Of a stretch of DNA of 64,000 nucleotides, positions 1 through 11,028 are shown piece by piece. A program made the position numbers and the translations under genes. Source of the DNA: Cerrena zonata (Eukaryota; Basidiomycota; Agaricomycetes; Polyporales; Cerrenaceae); contig JASBNA010000041.1 of NCBI GenBank assembly GCA_038087015.1, positions 310,001 through 374,000 on the forward strand. The letters run 5' to 3'. Each line of letters opens with the position of its first letter. Within the stretch, counting starts at the first letter, position 1. The notes beneath the pieces are model-generated. The model made no database searches. It was not told where the DNA came from and saw only the letters and a program-made list of their open reading frames with translations.

Positions 1-3000
1 AAGCGGGTATGCCCTATGCAAGAAGCGTACAGAGCAAACATCCTCTTCCTCCACATCTCTTACCCGATACAGGGCTTGTTTTCGACGCCTTGTTGAAAGC
101 GCGGGATGTGAGTATCTTATGTTGATATATTCCACTCAAGTATTAACCCTCTCCGTGCTTCTCTAGTTCAAACCTCACCCGGGAGGCAATTCTTCGATGA
201 CTTTTGCATATGCCTCTCTGGTAACGCATCAACTGTTCCGAACCGATCCTCGAGACATGTCAAAGAATAACACGACGTCCTATCTCGACTTGTCTGTGCT
301 TTACGGATACAGCCAAGCCCAACAAGACTCCGTTCGTGACAAGGAAAAGGGTCGCGGTTTATTGTACCCAGATACATTCTCTGAGGATCGTCTTATATTT
401 GTTCCTCCGGCTGCCACTGCTTTACTAGTCCTTTTTAGCAGGAATCACAATGTACGTCTTTTTGCTTCAAACAGAGTGGGCCTCTCACGACCAGCCTCAC
501 GTTTGTAGTACATTGCGGACATGTTACTCAAGATCAATGAGAGGAAACGATGGTCAAACCCTCCTCCCGAGGACCGTGCGCAGCGCGCTGCACAAGACGA
601 GGAGATTTTCCAAACTGCTCGTCTAGTGAAGTCAGTAATTTTCAGTTTCCATACAAGTGTTGTTCGCTGATCACAAATATGTTTAGCTGTGGTCACTACA
701 TGAGCTCCGTCTTCGGAGATTATGTCGCGGGTTTCCTTGGTACAGTTAGTCAGGGAAATTCTTTCCGTCTCCAACCTTTCGACGTAAGTATAACACGATC
801 GTCAAGACAGCGAACAAAGCTCATGTAAACATAATATAGACTATCAAGACTTCGACTGGAAGCCTTCCTCGCGGAGCAGGGAACCACGTTTCCGTAGAGT
901 TCAATTTACTTTATAGGGTAAGTCTATAACCCCTTATAGTATGTGATTTACGCTGAAGATTCTTCATTCTTGGGCTAGTGGCACGCTACCACAGCGGCAG
1001 CAGATATCGCATGGACCGAAGATTTATTCCAGAGAGCTTTCAACAAGCCATTGTCCGAGATACAACTCGGAGATTTCCGTCCTGCTGCTGAGAAGCTATG
1101 GTGCCTCGAAGTACAGGGCGATCCTAGAATCAGAACCTTCGCTGGGTACGTCGTCTCGTATTCATACTCGATTATATTGTTGACGTAGCAACATTGACTT
1201 TGTTTAGTCTCCGTCGTGGCCCCGATGGGAAATTTAGCGACGACGACCTGGCCAATATACTTCAAGATTCTACGGATAAGGTAGCAGGTGCCTATCGCGC
1301 CCGCGGTACTCCTGAAGTGTTGCGTGTTATCGAAATTATGGGTATGGAACAAGCTAGGAAGTGGGGCGTCTGCACCATGAACGAGTTCCGAAAGTTCCTC
1401 GGGTTGAAGCCGTTTGCCTCCTTCAAGGAGTGGAATTCAGACGAAGACATTGCTAGCACTGCTGAGCAACTGTACGGTCACATCGACAATCTGGAATTGT
1501 ATCCCGGTCTTCAAGCTGAGGAGACTATTCCTCTCGGTCGCGGATCTGGTCTGTGCTGTGGTTTCACCATGACCCGTGCTATTCTTGGCGACGCCATTGC
1601 TCTTGTTCGTGGTGATAGGTTTTACACCTCTGATTACACTCGTACGTGGACTTCGTTTACTATTATGAATATCCACGTCTCATTTGTTACTTCGTGCAGC
1701 AAACAACTTGACAACATGGGGATACCAGGAATGTGCTCGTGATCCTACGAACGGCGCATACGGTTCAGCTATTCCTAAGCTCCTCCTGCGTCATCTCCCT
1801 CGGCATTACCCTTCAAACAGTATCTACGCCTTGTTTCCGTTCTTCACCCCTCAAAGAGCGACTGAGATATTGACGGGCTTGGGTGTCGTTGGTAAATATG
1901 ATAGGAAAAGACCATCAAGGCCTACTCCGATCCCCAAGGTTGTCGATACGATTGCCGGTATTGACTATGTGTTCAGCAATCCGGACAAGTACAAGGTCAC
2001 TTACGCCCCCAGCATGTATCCCTCGACGAACGATTTCGGTTTCATGCTGGTCTTCGATGAGAAAACCAAGTTCGTCGTTCCCTATTCAGTTCTAGGTGTT
2101 ATTTCTCACCTCTCTCTCCTACTAGGCACGACTGGTATAAAACCGAAGTTTTGCATGCACTGTTCGCGAGCCAAAGCGTTGTGAACACTTATGTTGACTG
2201 GTACAAGAAATCGACTGCTGACCTGATAAAACAACACTCGTACAAAATCTCTGGTGTCCCCGGGAAACGCGTAGATATCGTTCGCGATGTGATCAACCTC
2301 GTCGGCGTTCACTGGGCGTCAGATTGGCTTATGGGGATCCCACTCAAAACGAAGGACCATCCCGCTGGGCTCTTCACCGAACAGCAGATGCACGATATGC
2401 TAATGGTCCTCCACACCTCTGTCTTCATCAATGTCCTCCCTGAGCGTGGGTTCTTCCTCAACGACCAAGCTCGTATGTTTGGTGATAAGATCAATGATCT
2501 CGTTAAGAAGAGTATCGAAGCGGCAGCCCCCTCGTCCATGGTATGTAAATACCGTTCCTAACCACCATTGCCTAATGAACGATCTTCCCTCTTCAGGACA
2601 TCATTGAACACATCGAGGCAAGGGTTTCGAGATTTCTCTCCTCAAATGAAGAGAGGGCATGTTATCCGTTCCTGAGACGACTCGCCGAAATGTCTATCTC
2701 ACGGGAAGAGATGGTTTCACAAGTCATCAGCCTTGCAGCTGGCTCGTCTGTTAACTGGTCACAAGGTAGGTGTTTCGACCCGTCTTACTCGCAGAATCTT
2801 TCACATTGATGACCTGAGTTTAGCTATTATACAAGTAGTCGATTTCTACCTCGACAATGCGCGAGCCAAGGAAAGGACCGAGCTTATCGACTTGGTACAT
2901 CGAGATGATGCTCAGTCGATCGAGTTGCTCCATGGTTATATTAGGGAAGCACAAAGTGAGTTATCATTGCTAGAAAACGAGTATTCCTTACTTATTTCTT

Positions 3001-3612
3001 TTTGAAAAACGTCAGGATTGGCGCCGCAGTTCCCGGGATTGTTGCGGACAGCAGAGACAAGTGAGACTATTGACTTGAGTCACGGGCGAGGACTCGATGT
3101 CCAAGCAGGAGACCTCATATTCTCTAGTTTCCGTAACGCACAACACAACGTAAGTTTATGTGAATCTTTCCATGATAGGCATCGGGTATTAATCATCGCT
3201 ACAGGCGGCAGATTTCCCCGACCCCGAGACATTCAATCCTCGACGACCTGCAAGTAGCTACCGAAACCAAGGAGCAGGAATACACATTTGCCCTGGTATT
3301 GACTTCACGCTCATGGCAAGTCTCCCAATAAAGCTCTCCCGCTCAACCTAACATCTCTCCCGTACAGACCGCTACTCAAGTCTTGAAAGTTGTCTTCAGC
3401 TTGCCCAATGTCCGTCGTGCACCAGGTGCAGTAGGGGTCATGGCCAGTTACGCTACGGAGCAAGTACCGGGTACGGAGGGCCGAATGTATCTGGACAGTA
3501 ACAGTAGAGAGACTCCTTGGCCTGGTTCCCTCACTATTGTGGTATGTGAAAAGTATTTTTTTACTACTCGTGTGCGGTCATTAATAATTACTTTTTCTAG
3601 TATGATACATGA
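1..3612 (+). CDS. ppo: Psi-producing oxygenase (fatty-acid dioxygenase / P450 fusion), 5' end outside window
   Basis: Ppo enzymes oxygenate linoleic or oleic acid with an N-terminal haem-peroxidase domain and rearrange the hydroperoxide with a C-terminal P450 domain, giving oxylipin hormones that control sporulation. The visible frame starts at base 3 (AGMPYARSVQ...), with about a dozen exons and the stop (YDT*) at 3610-3612. The peroxidase part shows VTHQLFRTDPRD (candidate distal His) and EFNLLYR|WH split by an intron: Tyr codon 912-914, proximal His codon 982-984. The P450 part includes DWYKKSTADLI, NLVGVHWASDWLMG and the haem-ligand motif GAGIHICPG, with the Cys codon at 3289-3291. Because that cysteine is present, the P450 half should bind haem as in PpoA, unlike PpoC, which lacks it. 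No in-frame lesion was seen in the exons read. Product specificity cannot be told from sequence. Confidence 0.93.
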
Positions 3613-4184
3613 ACGTTGTTCCTCTCTTTGGTCTCTATGAATATCCTTATACACTTTCTATAGCGACAACCTCCTACTTTTACCACGCAATTTTAGGCTT
3701 CCTTGACCTGTAATGTGTAATAGGTACCGTATGTTCGATACACGTATCCAACCTCTTTTGACCTAGCTCAATATCTCGTTTTTATCACTGCGATACCCTT
3801 CGCTAATAATCAGCCCATGGGGTTCCTACTTAAGAGACGAAGATATTCGTTTTCAGTAGAAAAGCTTCTGCATAATACGCCACGGTCTCATAGTATTAAT
3901 TGCATCATTCTCAGTACGGTCATTTAGATAGTATCAAAACTCTCTGACAGATTTGTATTTCGCAGCTTGCCAGTGGTAGTACGTACTCGTACTAAAATTG
4001 TAGTTTATTCAGTGTTGTTCGATATACACCTACGTAATATTACATGGTCAGATACAGATTTGCTTGACATACGTTGCAGCAGTACGATGCCCAAACCTTT
4101 CGAAAAATCCAATCATTACGAGTGCTAGTGAGTACTCAAATATGACAGCAACGACTGGAGTATTCTCACCATAAATCTCCAGAA
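3613..4184. other. Gene-free stretch between Ppo and F-box gene
   Basis: Both flanking genes end here (convergent). I see AT-rich sequence without a convincing ORF, tRNA or repeat; it presumably holds the two 3' UTRs. Confidence 0.6.
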
Positions 4185-5798
4185 TTATATCGCATTGGCT
4201 TGATTTACCATGAGAAGTACTTGATACAAATCCTCACGAGTATCCTCAGTACACTTGCCATCATGGTGTATATATTTAATCCCAAATCCATGCTCAGCCC
4301 TATATTTCAGGGCATTTGTGAGAGGTAGCTCAGGAATATTCTCTCCTTCATCTCTGCGTAATTTGTATATCGTTAGGGTCTGAAGATTTGGGAAAGGTAT
4401 GATGGGTCGGCTCGGTGGCGTGCCCGAGTCGTCATCGGTGGATAGTAGTGAGGTCTGTACGCAGTCACCAGTGGAAAGGAATGCACCAAGCATTGCTGAG
4501 TCCCAATCTATGGCAATAATGGACTCAACGGTATCATTTGAGTCCTCGAGGATAGATCCGAGAGTTGTATCAGGACTCGTCCAATGATCGGGTGCCATTT
4601 CGAGAACCAGAGTGCGAACATGGGACAAATCAAGATTTCGACATAACATGGAAAGGTTATCCATATTATTACCATCGATAGGCCAGATGGTCAATGTCAA
4701 GCGATAGAGTAAGTCGATATAGTTCTCTGCCCTGATCCCTCTTCCACGAAAGAAATCAAGCTGAGTCGTCGGAGACAAGGTCGAGCTCCACCCATAGGTT
4801 TCGTACATCGTTAGAGGTCCGAGTGTTGTGCCTTCAATCCTAAGATACGCCGAGCGAAATGTGCGATCATAGTTGGATTCGTGAGAGAATCTAGAACCAC
4901 AGCGCGATAAGGTGGAAGCCGCATCGAGGATTGCAAGGATTCTATCCCTGTTCACAAGATCATTTTGCTCCTGGATCCTGAAAGAGATAGTAATACCGGT
5001 TGAGGGGGCAATGACTCTCGTCAGCAGCTCATCCATCTCGACCCTTCCTGACACGGCAAGCGATTTTAATCGATCGAGACGCAGCCGTCTCCCACCGATG
5101 TCGGTTGTCACAGGTATGAACCTGTCTGAAGCGACCCCCCAGATCTCCAAGAGCTCAAGGGCAGGCATGTCTTGCAGATTGTCAATCATCCTTGCAACAG
5201 ATGCGAACTCGGGTGACTGAATTATTAGGCTCCGTAACTGTGGTTGAAAGGATGGGATCATATAGGTGTAGCCAAAATAGAACAGCTCGAGTGTTGTGAG
5301 GTTAGGTGAATGAAGTTGGAAAGGAAGTGGTCCATATTGCAGCTCTTCATGATTGTCGGTTAGACTTCTTATGGATAATGATCGTAAGAGAGGTGCTGAG
5401 AACACTTTCGTATACGTCGAGATCAACATCTCTCTGATGGAATGTGTAACATGTAACATTAGATGCTGGATTCGGTGTATATGGCTGAGAATGAGTTTTG
5501 TTTCGCTCTCGTTTAAGACCCGGATACGACTTGCAGGAGCATCGTACCCCGGACGACGGGTTACTATGGTTAGAGGGACTGCTCCCGATCGGTTTAAGAG
5601 AAGCTCGACAATGTGTGGCGGATATGTCGAGAAATCGATGTAAGACCACAACAAAGGATTTTGTATTGCGACGTCATGCCAGTACCTGCACACTTGCATG
5701 AAGTGGAGCCATGAGTATGGGGAGCCCGCATCTTTAGATAAGTCTTGGGCATGACCAAAACATTTCGCTAGAATCTCTGGGAGAATGTGTAAGATCAT
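4185..5798 (-). CDS. F-box/LRR-like protein, family A, intact
   Basis: A single exon of 537 residues. The N-terminus (ILPEILAKCFGH, then WLHFMQVCRYWHDVAIQNPLLWSYIDF) is the F-box-like pattern common in Agaricomycetes: a P-E-[IL]-L segment, a C-[RK]-x-W helix and a P-x-L-W-x-x-I motif. A run of leucine-spaced strands follows (LLRSLSIRSL, LTTLELFYFGY, LRSLIIQ, LELLEIWG). F-box proteins bind Skp1 and bring substrates to SCF ubiquitin ligases; the target here is unknown. The C-terminal signature NALKYRAEHGFGI is shared with the genes at 6523-8139 and 37985-39260, which defines this family. Start chosen at the first Met before the F-box. This is the only intact family A member in the window. Confidence 0.85.
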   Translation of the reverse strand: MILHILPEILAKCFGHAQDLSKDAGSPYSWLHFMQVCRYWHDVAIQNPLLWSYIDFSTYPPHIVELLLNRSGAVPLTIVTRRPGYDAPASRIRVLNESETKLILSHIHRIQHLMLHVTHSIREMLISTYTKVFSAPLLRSLSIRSLTDNHEELQYGPLPFQLHSPNLTTLELFYFGYTYMIPSFQPQLRSLIIQSPEFASVARMIDNLQDMPALELLEIWGVASDRFIPVTTDIGGRRLRLDRLKSLAVSGRVEMDELLTRVIAPSTGITISFRIQEQNDLVNRDRILAILDAASTLSRCGSRFSHESNYDRTFRSAYLRIEGTTLGPLTMYETYGWSSTLSPTTQLDFFRGRGIRAENYIDLLYRLTLTIWPIDGNNMDNLSMLCRNLDLSHVRTLVLEMAPDHWTSPDTTLGSILEDSNDTVESIIAIDWDSAMLGAFLSTGDCVQTSLLSTDDDSGTPPSRPIIPFPNLQTLTIYKLRRDEGENIPELPLTNALKYRAEHGFGIKYIHHDGKCTEDTREDLYQVLLMVNQANAI

Positions 5799-6522
5799 AT
5801 TTGGAGCTATGGCCGAAGATGCCTGTCGATCTGTTTAGTGAGGGATGTAAAAGGATTTAGAGATGAACTACCTACGTTCATAGTGGATGATGCCCAGCTT
5901 CTAATCCAATCTTATGGAGGTGTTGACGATACTCTACTGCAACCTTGTCACAGTTGAACTTGAGCATGATAACAGTGCAAGATTATTCAGATAAATATTC
6001 CTCAAAACTGATTCGGAATTAATTCTTTCCATTTTGGGACATATCTATATAATTCAAATTATCGGATTGTTCCGAATGAAACCGTAATTCGGTTTGTTCA
6101 AATTCTGCTTGAAGTATGAGGAACGAGGGTGTATCTTGATCCCTACGTTACGTCGGTGGTGAGTGACTAGCTGTGATCAGATCGTATTGAGGCCAACCGC
6201 AAAGCGAAGGATCAAGCGTGCCCATTTGAAGTTTCTGTGTCACAAACGTACTACTGATATGTTCGATCGTCCTACTCCCAGTAACTTACGTACAACTACA
6301 AGTGTACTTCCAGTCAGCACTCCCTGCTTTCCGAGTAACCCTTGTTCTCGTACCTCAACTCAGCGATACAAAACCTGCTGGTTCCGGCTTTAACAAGTGC
6401 TCAGTATTGTAGCCGTGGAACCTTATAAGCGGTGGAAGGTGTGTTTGATTACGTGGTGTTCAATATTAGCTTACCATCTCTCATCCACGCACGTTAACTA
6501 TAGGTGCACTAGTCTTGGATTC
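5799..6522. other. Gene-free stretch between divergent F-box paralogues
   Basis: Spacer between the 5' ends of two family A F-box genes pointing away from each other, so it should hold both promoters. No clear TATA box or repeat was recognised. The open frame reaching back to 6397 ahead of the second gene has no F-box similarity before Met 6523. Confidence 0.5.
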
Positions 6523-8139
6523 ATGTCCAAAAACATTTCGCACCTCCCTCCAGAACTCCTGGGAACGTGTTTCGTTCACCTACGTGACCTCGTGATTGGG
6601 TATGATCAGTGGAAGACATCTCCATCCTCATGGCTTCGTATCGTGCTGGTGTGCAAACGGTGGCACGACATTGCCGTCTGTTGTCCCCCCCTATGGTCCT
6701 ACATCGATATGTTAAGACGTTCGCTGAAGATGGTCGAATTGCTTCTACAGCGATCGGGAGCAGTTCCTCTAACGATAAAATACGACAACGAGAGTTTCAT
6801 ATTTTCAGAACGAGCATACACACACCTTGAGGTAAAGATCATTACTGTCCTCCACCACTCGCACAGAATCCAGGACCTTGAACTAGCTATGCCACGACCC
6901 ATGGTGGACAGACTGGTTGCAAAATATCCCACTACGCTCAAACTATCTCGCTTACGGTCGCTGAATCTCATTTCCACACCATCAAAGGTAGATGAAATTG
7001 GCCGTAGTCCCCTCCCATTCGATTTCGACTGCCCGAAGCTTGATACCCTTATACTCTCTGGCTTCGCATACGACCACATTGTTTCGCTTTTTCACCCAAG
7101 ACTGCGGTTTCTCATGGTGCTACTTATTGAATACCCTGCTCTGGACGAGCTGCTTGATGATATCCAGAGTATGCCCGCTCTCGAAGTTCTCACCCTGTGG
7201 TGGTGCGAAGGTTGTGAGTTGGTATTCGACGGCGGTGGCCGGGAATAGCTACACCTCAATCAGTTGAAGTCACTCACGATTATAGGAAGCTCCGAAGTCG
7301 TCGAGCTTCTGAAACGGTTCGTTGTCTCTCCGTCTGGCGTATCGATTACCTTGAGTCTTTCGGTGCAGTCCATTGCGTTGGAAAGAGAAAGGGTCATGGC
7401 GGGTTTGGATATGGCTTCCATTTTATCAAATTGCGGTACCAAATCGCAAAATCCCGACAGCAATCGAATCGTTCGCTCTGCGTATTTCAGGTTAATGTCT
7501 AGTGGAGATTGGGAAACATGGGGCTGGGACACAGTCCTTCCACCCACCTTTCCACCCTCAGCCTTGGAGGAAATCGAGTTCCAGAATAGAGAATGGGATA
7601 CAAACGAAGACTGTATTTATCGTTTGAGATTGTATACGGAGGCAGGCCCACAACCCGCAGAGGGTCTCTCCTTACTGTGCCACAATCTCGACTTCTCTCA
7701 CATCCGCACTCTCGTTCTTCTACTCCAGCCGAATGGGTGGGTCAACAGTGGCGCTTCTCTCAAAACCATTCTCAAAACTCTCAACAATACAGTCGAGACG
7801 TTCATCGCTTTGTATTGGGAGATATCTGCTCTCTCCGCCTTTCTTACCGCTGGTGATTGCAGAATCATTTCCCCGCTTCCAACTACCCGCATCACGTCGG
7901 CGGTTGTTGCTTCGATACCTTTCCCCAAACTTCGTGAATTATCCGTACATCATCTGTACAAGGATAACTCGATCGAAGGTCGCAGATCACGGTTGCCATT
8001 TACGAAAGCTCTGAAATACAGGGCGGCCCATGGCCTTGGGATTGCGCATCTCTATGTGGGCGAATGCTCCTATTACGTTGGTCAAGAGGACTTGGAGAAG
8101 GCACAACAGGTAGTCATGAATCAATCTACCAGGGTATAG
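6523..8139 (+). pseudogene. F-box/LRR-like protein, family A, broken by one in-frame stop
   Basis: Two abutting open segments in the same frame (6523-7248 and 7249-8139) together make a full-length family A F-box protein of about 538 codons. The first begins MSKNISHLPPELLGTCF and carries WLRIVLVCKRWHDIAVCCPPLWSYIDM; the second ends LPFTKALKYRAAHGLGIAHL. They are separated only by TAG at 7246-7248, within GGGRE*LHLNQLKSL. Intact paralogues read GGRRLRLDRLKSL and GDRGKLHFNQLKSL there, so a sense codon (Lys, Arg or Gln) has become a stop. There is no sign of an intron at the site. Either a recent pseudogene, a truncated F-box protein of 241 residues, or a sequencing error. Confidence 0.75.
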
Positions 8140-8576
8140 TTCTGGGGACGTTCAGCGGTCGTCGTATTCCCAGAGACTTCATTTATGTCTCGGATGTGCA
8201 CATGTCCATGACTGTACCGTAGTTCATCGCTCAAGTTACAGCGATTTACCAGTATTGCTTGCCTTTAAGCACGAGGAGTTGTCTTTGATAACACTTTTTG
8301 CATTTCGGATATCTACAACTTGATACTCTTCAGTCTTGATCGTGTCGCTTAGCCTTCCTTGATAGGCCGCCGAGCAGGGACATCAGTGAATATCATGAAC
8401 GAGGATTCTATTTCTCCATAAACGAAGAGTCCATCATCTAGTCGGGTACTGCGACAAGTAATCATTCCTATTCTCTGGTTCATCCAGCAGTGTTAAGTCG
8501 AACGAAGGGGGTTATAATCTTATGAGGGGGAAATGTCGTTGAAAATTGACAGTTAGCCATGACTCGAAAGCCAAGT
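8140..8576. other. Gene-free convergent spacer
   Basis: Lies between the 3' ends of the F-box pseudogene and P450 copy 1. Nothing recognisable beyond presumed 3' UTRs. Confidence 0.5.
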
Positions 8577-10956
8577 CTAAGCTTTGATGCGTTCAAGGTT
8601 GACAGGGAAGGTGGGGTCAATGCTCCCCTTCATGGTAGGGTGACGGACACCACACATGTTCCATACAACATCTTTGGTTTGCTTGGCCATGGTTACCTTG
8701 AACTTGCTGAGCACGAGATTGAGAACGACTTCTACTCGTACACGTATTAGTAACCGCCGACGGGAAGGAAGAATCACCAACGTACTCATTTCCAATTGAG
8801 AAAATTTGAAGCCACTGTAGAGCGGATGTTGTTGCGTCAGATATTACACATTTTCTCTAAGGAAATCCCACTCACATGCAAGACCTTCCACCACCATTGA
8901 AGGTCATTCTGAAGAGCGAAAAGAAAGCAATCAGCATGTGTCTACTCCAATACCGTGGCAGACACTCACAAGTTCGAGTAGATTCCGGGAATACGAGCTT
9001 CAGTCACAGAGGTAGGGCAGGGGAGACAACCAACGCTCAGGTTTGAACTCCGTAGCATCTTCTCCCCAGATTCTCTTATCCAAGTTGCTGGCGCGAAGGC
9101 CGATGTAAAAGGTAGTACCCTTGGGTACGGGTATTTCGGTCATAGCAGCGCCGTTGACACCGATGATTGGCTCGGAGACGGGCAACACGAAATCTCTCTT
9201 GGCCCTGAAACGGCAGAGTCAGTACACTTCCAAATAGAAAGGATACGAACACTTACTCTCGAGTAATGAACGTTGCGGGGGTGTACCTGACAGGAGCTCT
9301 TCAGCCGAGGCTAATTTGGAGAAGTATAGAGAGTACATACATTCGTAGACTTTCACGGATGAAGGCATCCATGTAGGGAAGAGCGACAAGATCGTCGTAG
9401 GGGATGTCCTCACCAAACTGTGCCTGTGCCTCTAATATTTCGGCGCGCAGCTTGTCCTGCATATCAGAACTCTGAGCAAGAACGGACATCATGGCAGTCA
9501 ACGCGTTGGAAGTCGTATCGGTTCCCGCGAGGATGAATGTACTTGACACGTATGTGAGTCAGATAATGGGGTTTTCAATACAAGTTTGAAGGTACTCACG
9601 ACATTTGTGCAAGCAATTCATCCTCTGGAAGACGATCAGCCTCGTCGGCAGTCATATTGGCTTGAACTGAAGCCGGTTGTTAATATGCTGTCGGAAGAAA
9701 ATTTGTAAGATACAGGAGCACATACGTAGGATACTCATGACGTCCTTCTTCTCAGAGAATTCATGGACAACATCTTTATTACCAGCTTCCAATCCAGCTC
9801 TCTTTTCCGTGAGAATCTTCTTGGATTCGGCTTCGACATCATCAATTGCCCTTCTCAACCTCTGAGCAGTTGCGCTAGGCACAAGACGGGCCAGAATTCG
9901 CTTGAACCATGACGGACCCAAGTACTTGAAGTATTCAAAGAGGAACTGGAGCTCCGACAAATCAGCAGTAGCCGGACTGTCATGTTACAATGCTATAAGT
10001 ATGAGATGGGCGAAATATAATAAATATGTACTCACATCATCATTTTGATCGAATCAGCGAGGGGGTTAGGAGTGGGATCTCCCAGCGAGTCCATGGAGAC
10101 ACCAAGACCTCCTTGTCCGATGAGCTCGAGGGCCGCTCGAGCGAGCCATTCCATAATATCGACCGTCGCTGTCTTATCACCTACTTCGGCCTCAATTCCG
10201 TTGCTCATCTGAGTGGATACGAATCAATAATGTGTTTCTGTCGTAATTAAGATTCGCCCATACCCTGTGTATGACCCCGTAGAAAATAGTGGTCATAGAC
10301 CTCAGATGCTTGACGGAAAACACGGGATTCAACATTTTCCGCTGTTTACGGTGGTGAGGACCTGATCAGAACGTGTTTTAGTACGCAGGTTGGGGGTTCT
10401 AGCTAGCTAGGTATACTTACCATGAACTCCCAACAGACCTGGTCCTAGAGTAAGTCGGATACTCCTTTGTGTTGTTGAGTACTTGTATACCGGACGATAT
10501 ATCGATAGACTTACTGGAAAGACCACTCCGGGTGATCATAGACATCGTCAGCATCCTTGACGAGAATGTGGCTCATGGCTACGGGGTCGAAGACATATAA
10601 CATGCGGTGCTAATCGGATCAAGGACCTGTAAGAAGGTGTATATGCACACAATGCGTAGGGCTTACACCGAAAAGACCTGTCAACTTGACGACCTTATTA
10701 AAGTCGTTCCCAAGGCTGTCGAGCCATTCCCACCCATGTCTGTAGTACACTTGGCCCAGGTTACCTGTTACAGCCAGCCTGGTGTGAGCCTGATATAACA
10801 ATAAATTAACTACGACAAACCTTTAATCAACGACGTAGGCGGAGGGCCTGGGATATTGTCGAGGGGGGAACGCAGGACGTAGTTGCGAGACAAACGCCAT
10901 AGGATCCAAGTGATTCCAGCAATGAGGAAAGCGGTAAGCTCGGGGGAGAAAGCCAT
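8577..10956 (-). pseudogene. Cytochrome P450, copy 1, with a one-base frameshift before the haem-binding loop
   Basis: About 14 exons matching P450 copies 2 and 3 throughout. Start at 10956 (MAFSPELTAFLIAG, N-terminal membrane anchor), proline hinge NIPGPPP, I-helix AGTDTTSN, ExxR helix ESLRMY, PERW, and haem loop FNGGGRSC|IG with the Cys codon at 8878-8880. The other copies read PLPTTVTEARIP after PERW. Here one extra base (A on the plus strand at about 9014) turns this into PLPYLCD followed by a stop near 9000. Removing that base restores PLPTSVTEARIP. Every other splice junction I followed keeps frame, so the lesion is recent or an assembly error. As written the protein would lose the haem cysteine and be inactive. 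P450 family number not assignable by eye. Confidence 0.8.
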
Positions 10957-11022
10957 ATCGTTGAAAAAGGAAGTGAAAGTGAGTGAGGGAATGATAATAA
11001 CAATCGTTCACACAGAGTACAA

Positions 11023-11028
11023 TATATA
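11023..11028 (-). promoter_or_regulatory. TATA box of P450 copy 1
   Basis: TATATA lies 67 bases upstream of the start codon at 10956. Copies 2 and 3 have the same motif at nearly the same distance, with similar sequence between it and the ATG. Confidence 0.55.
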
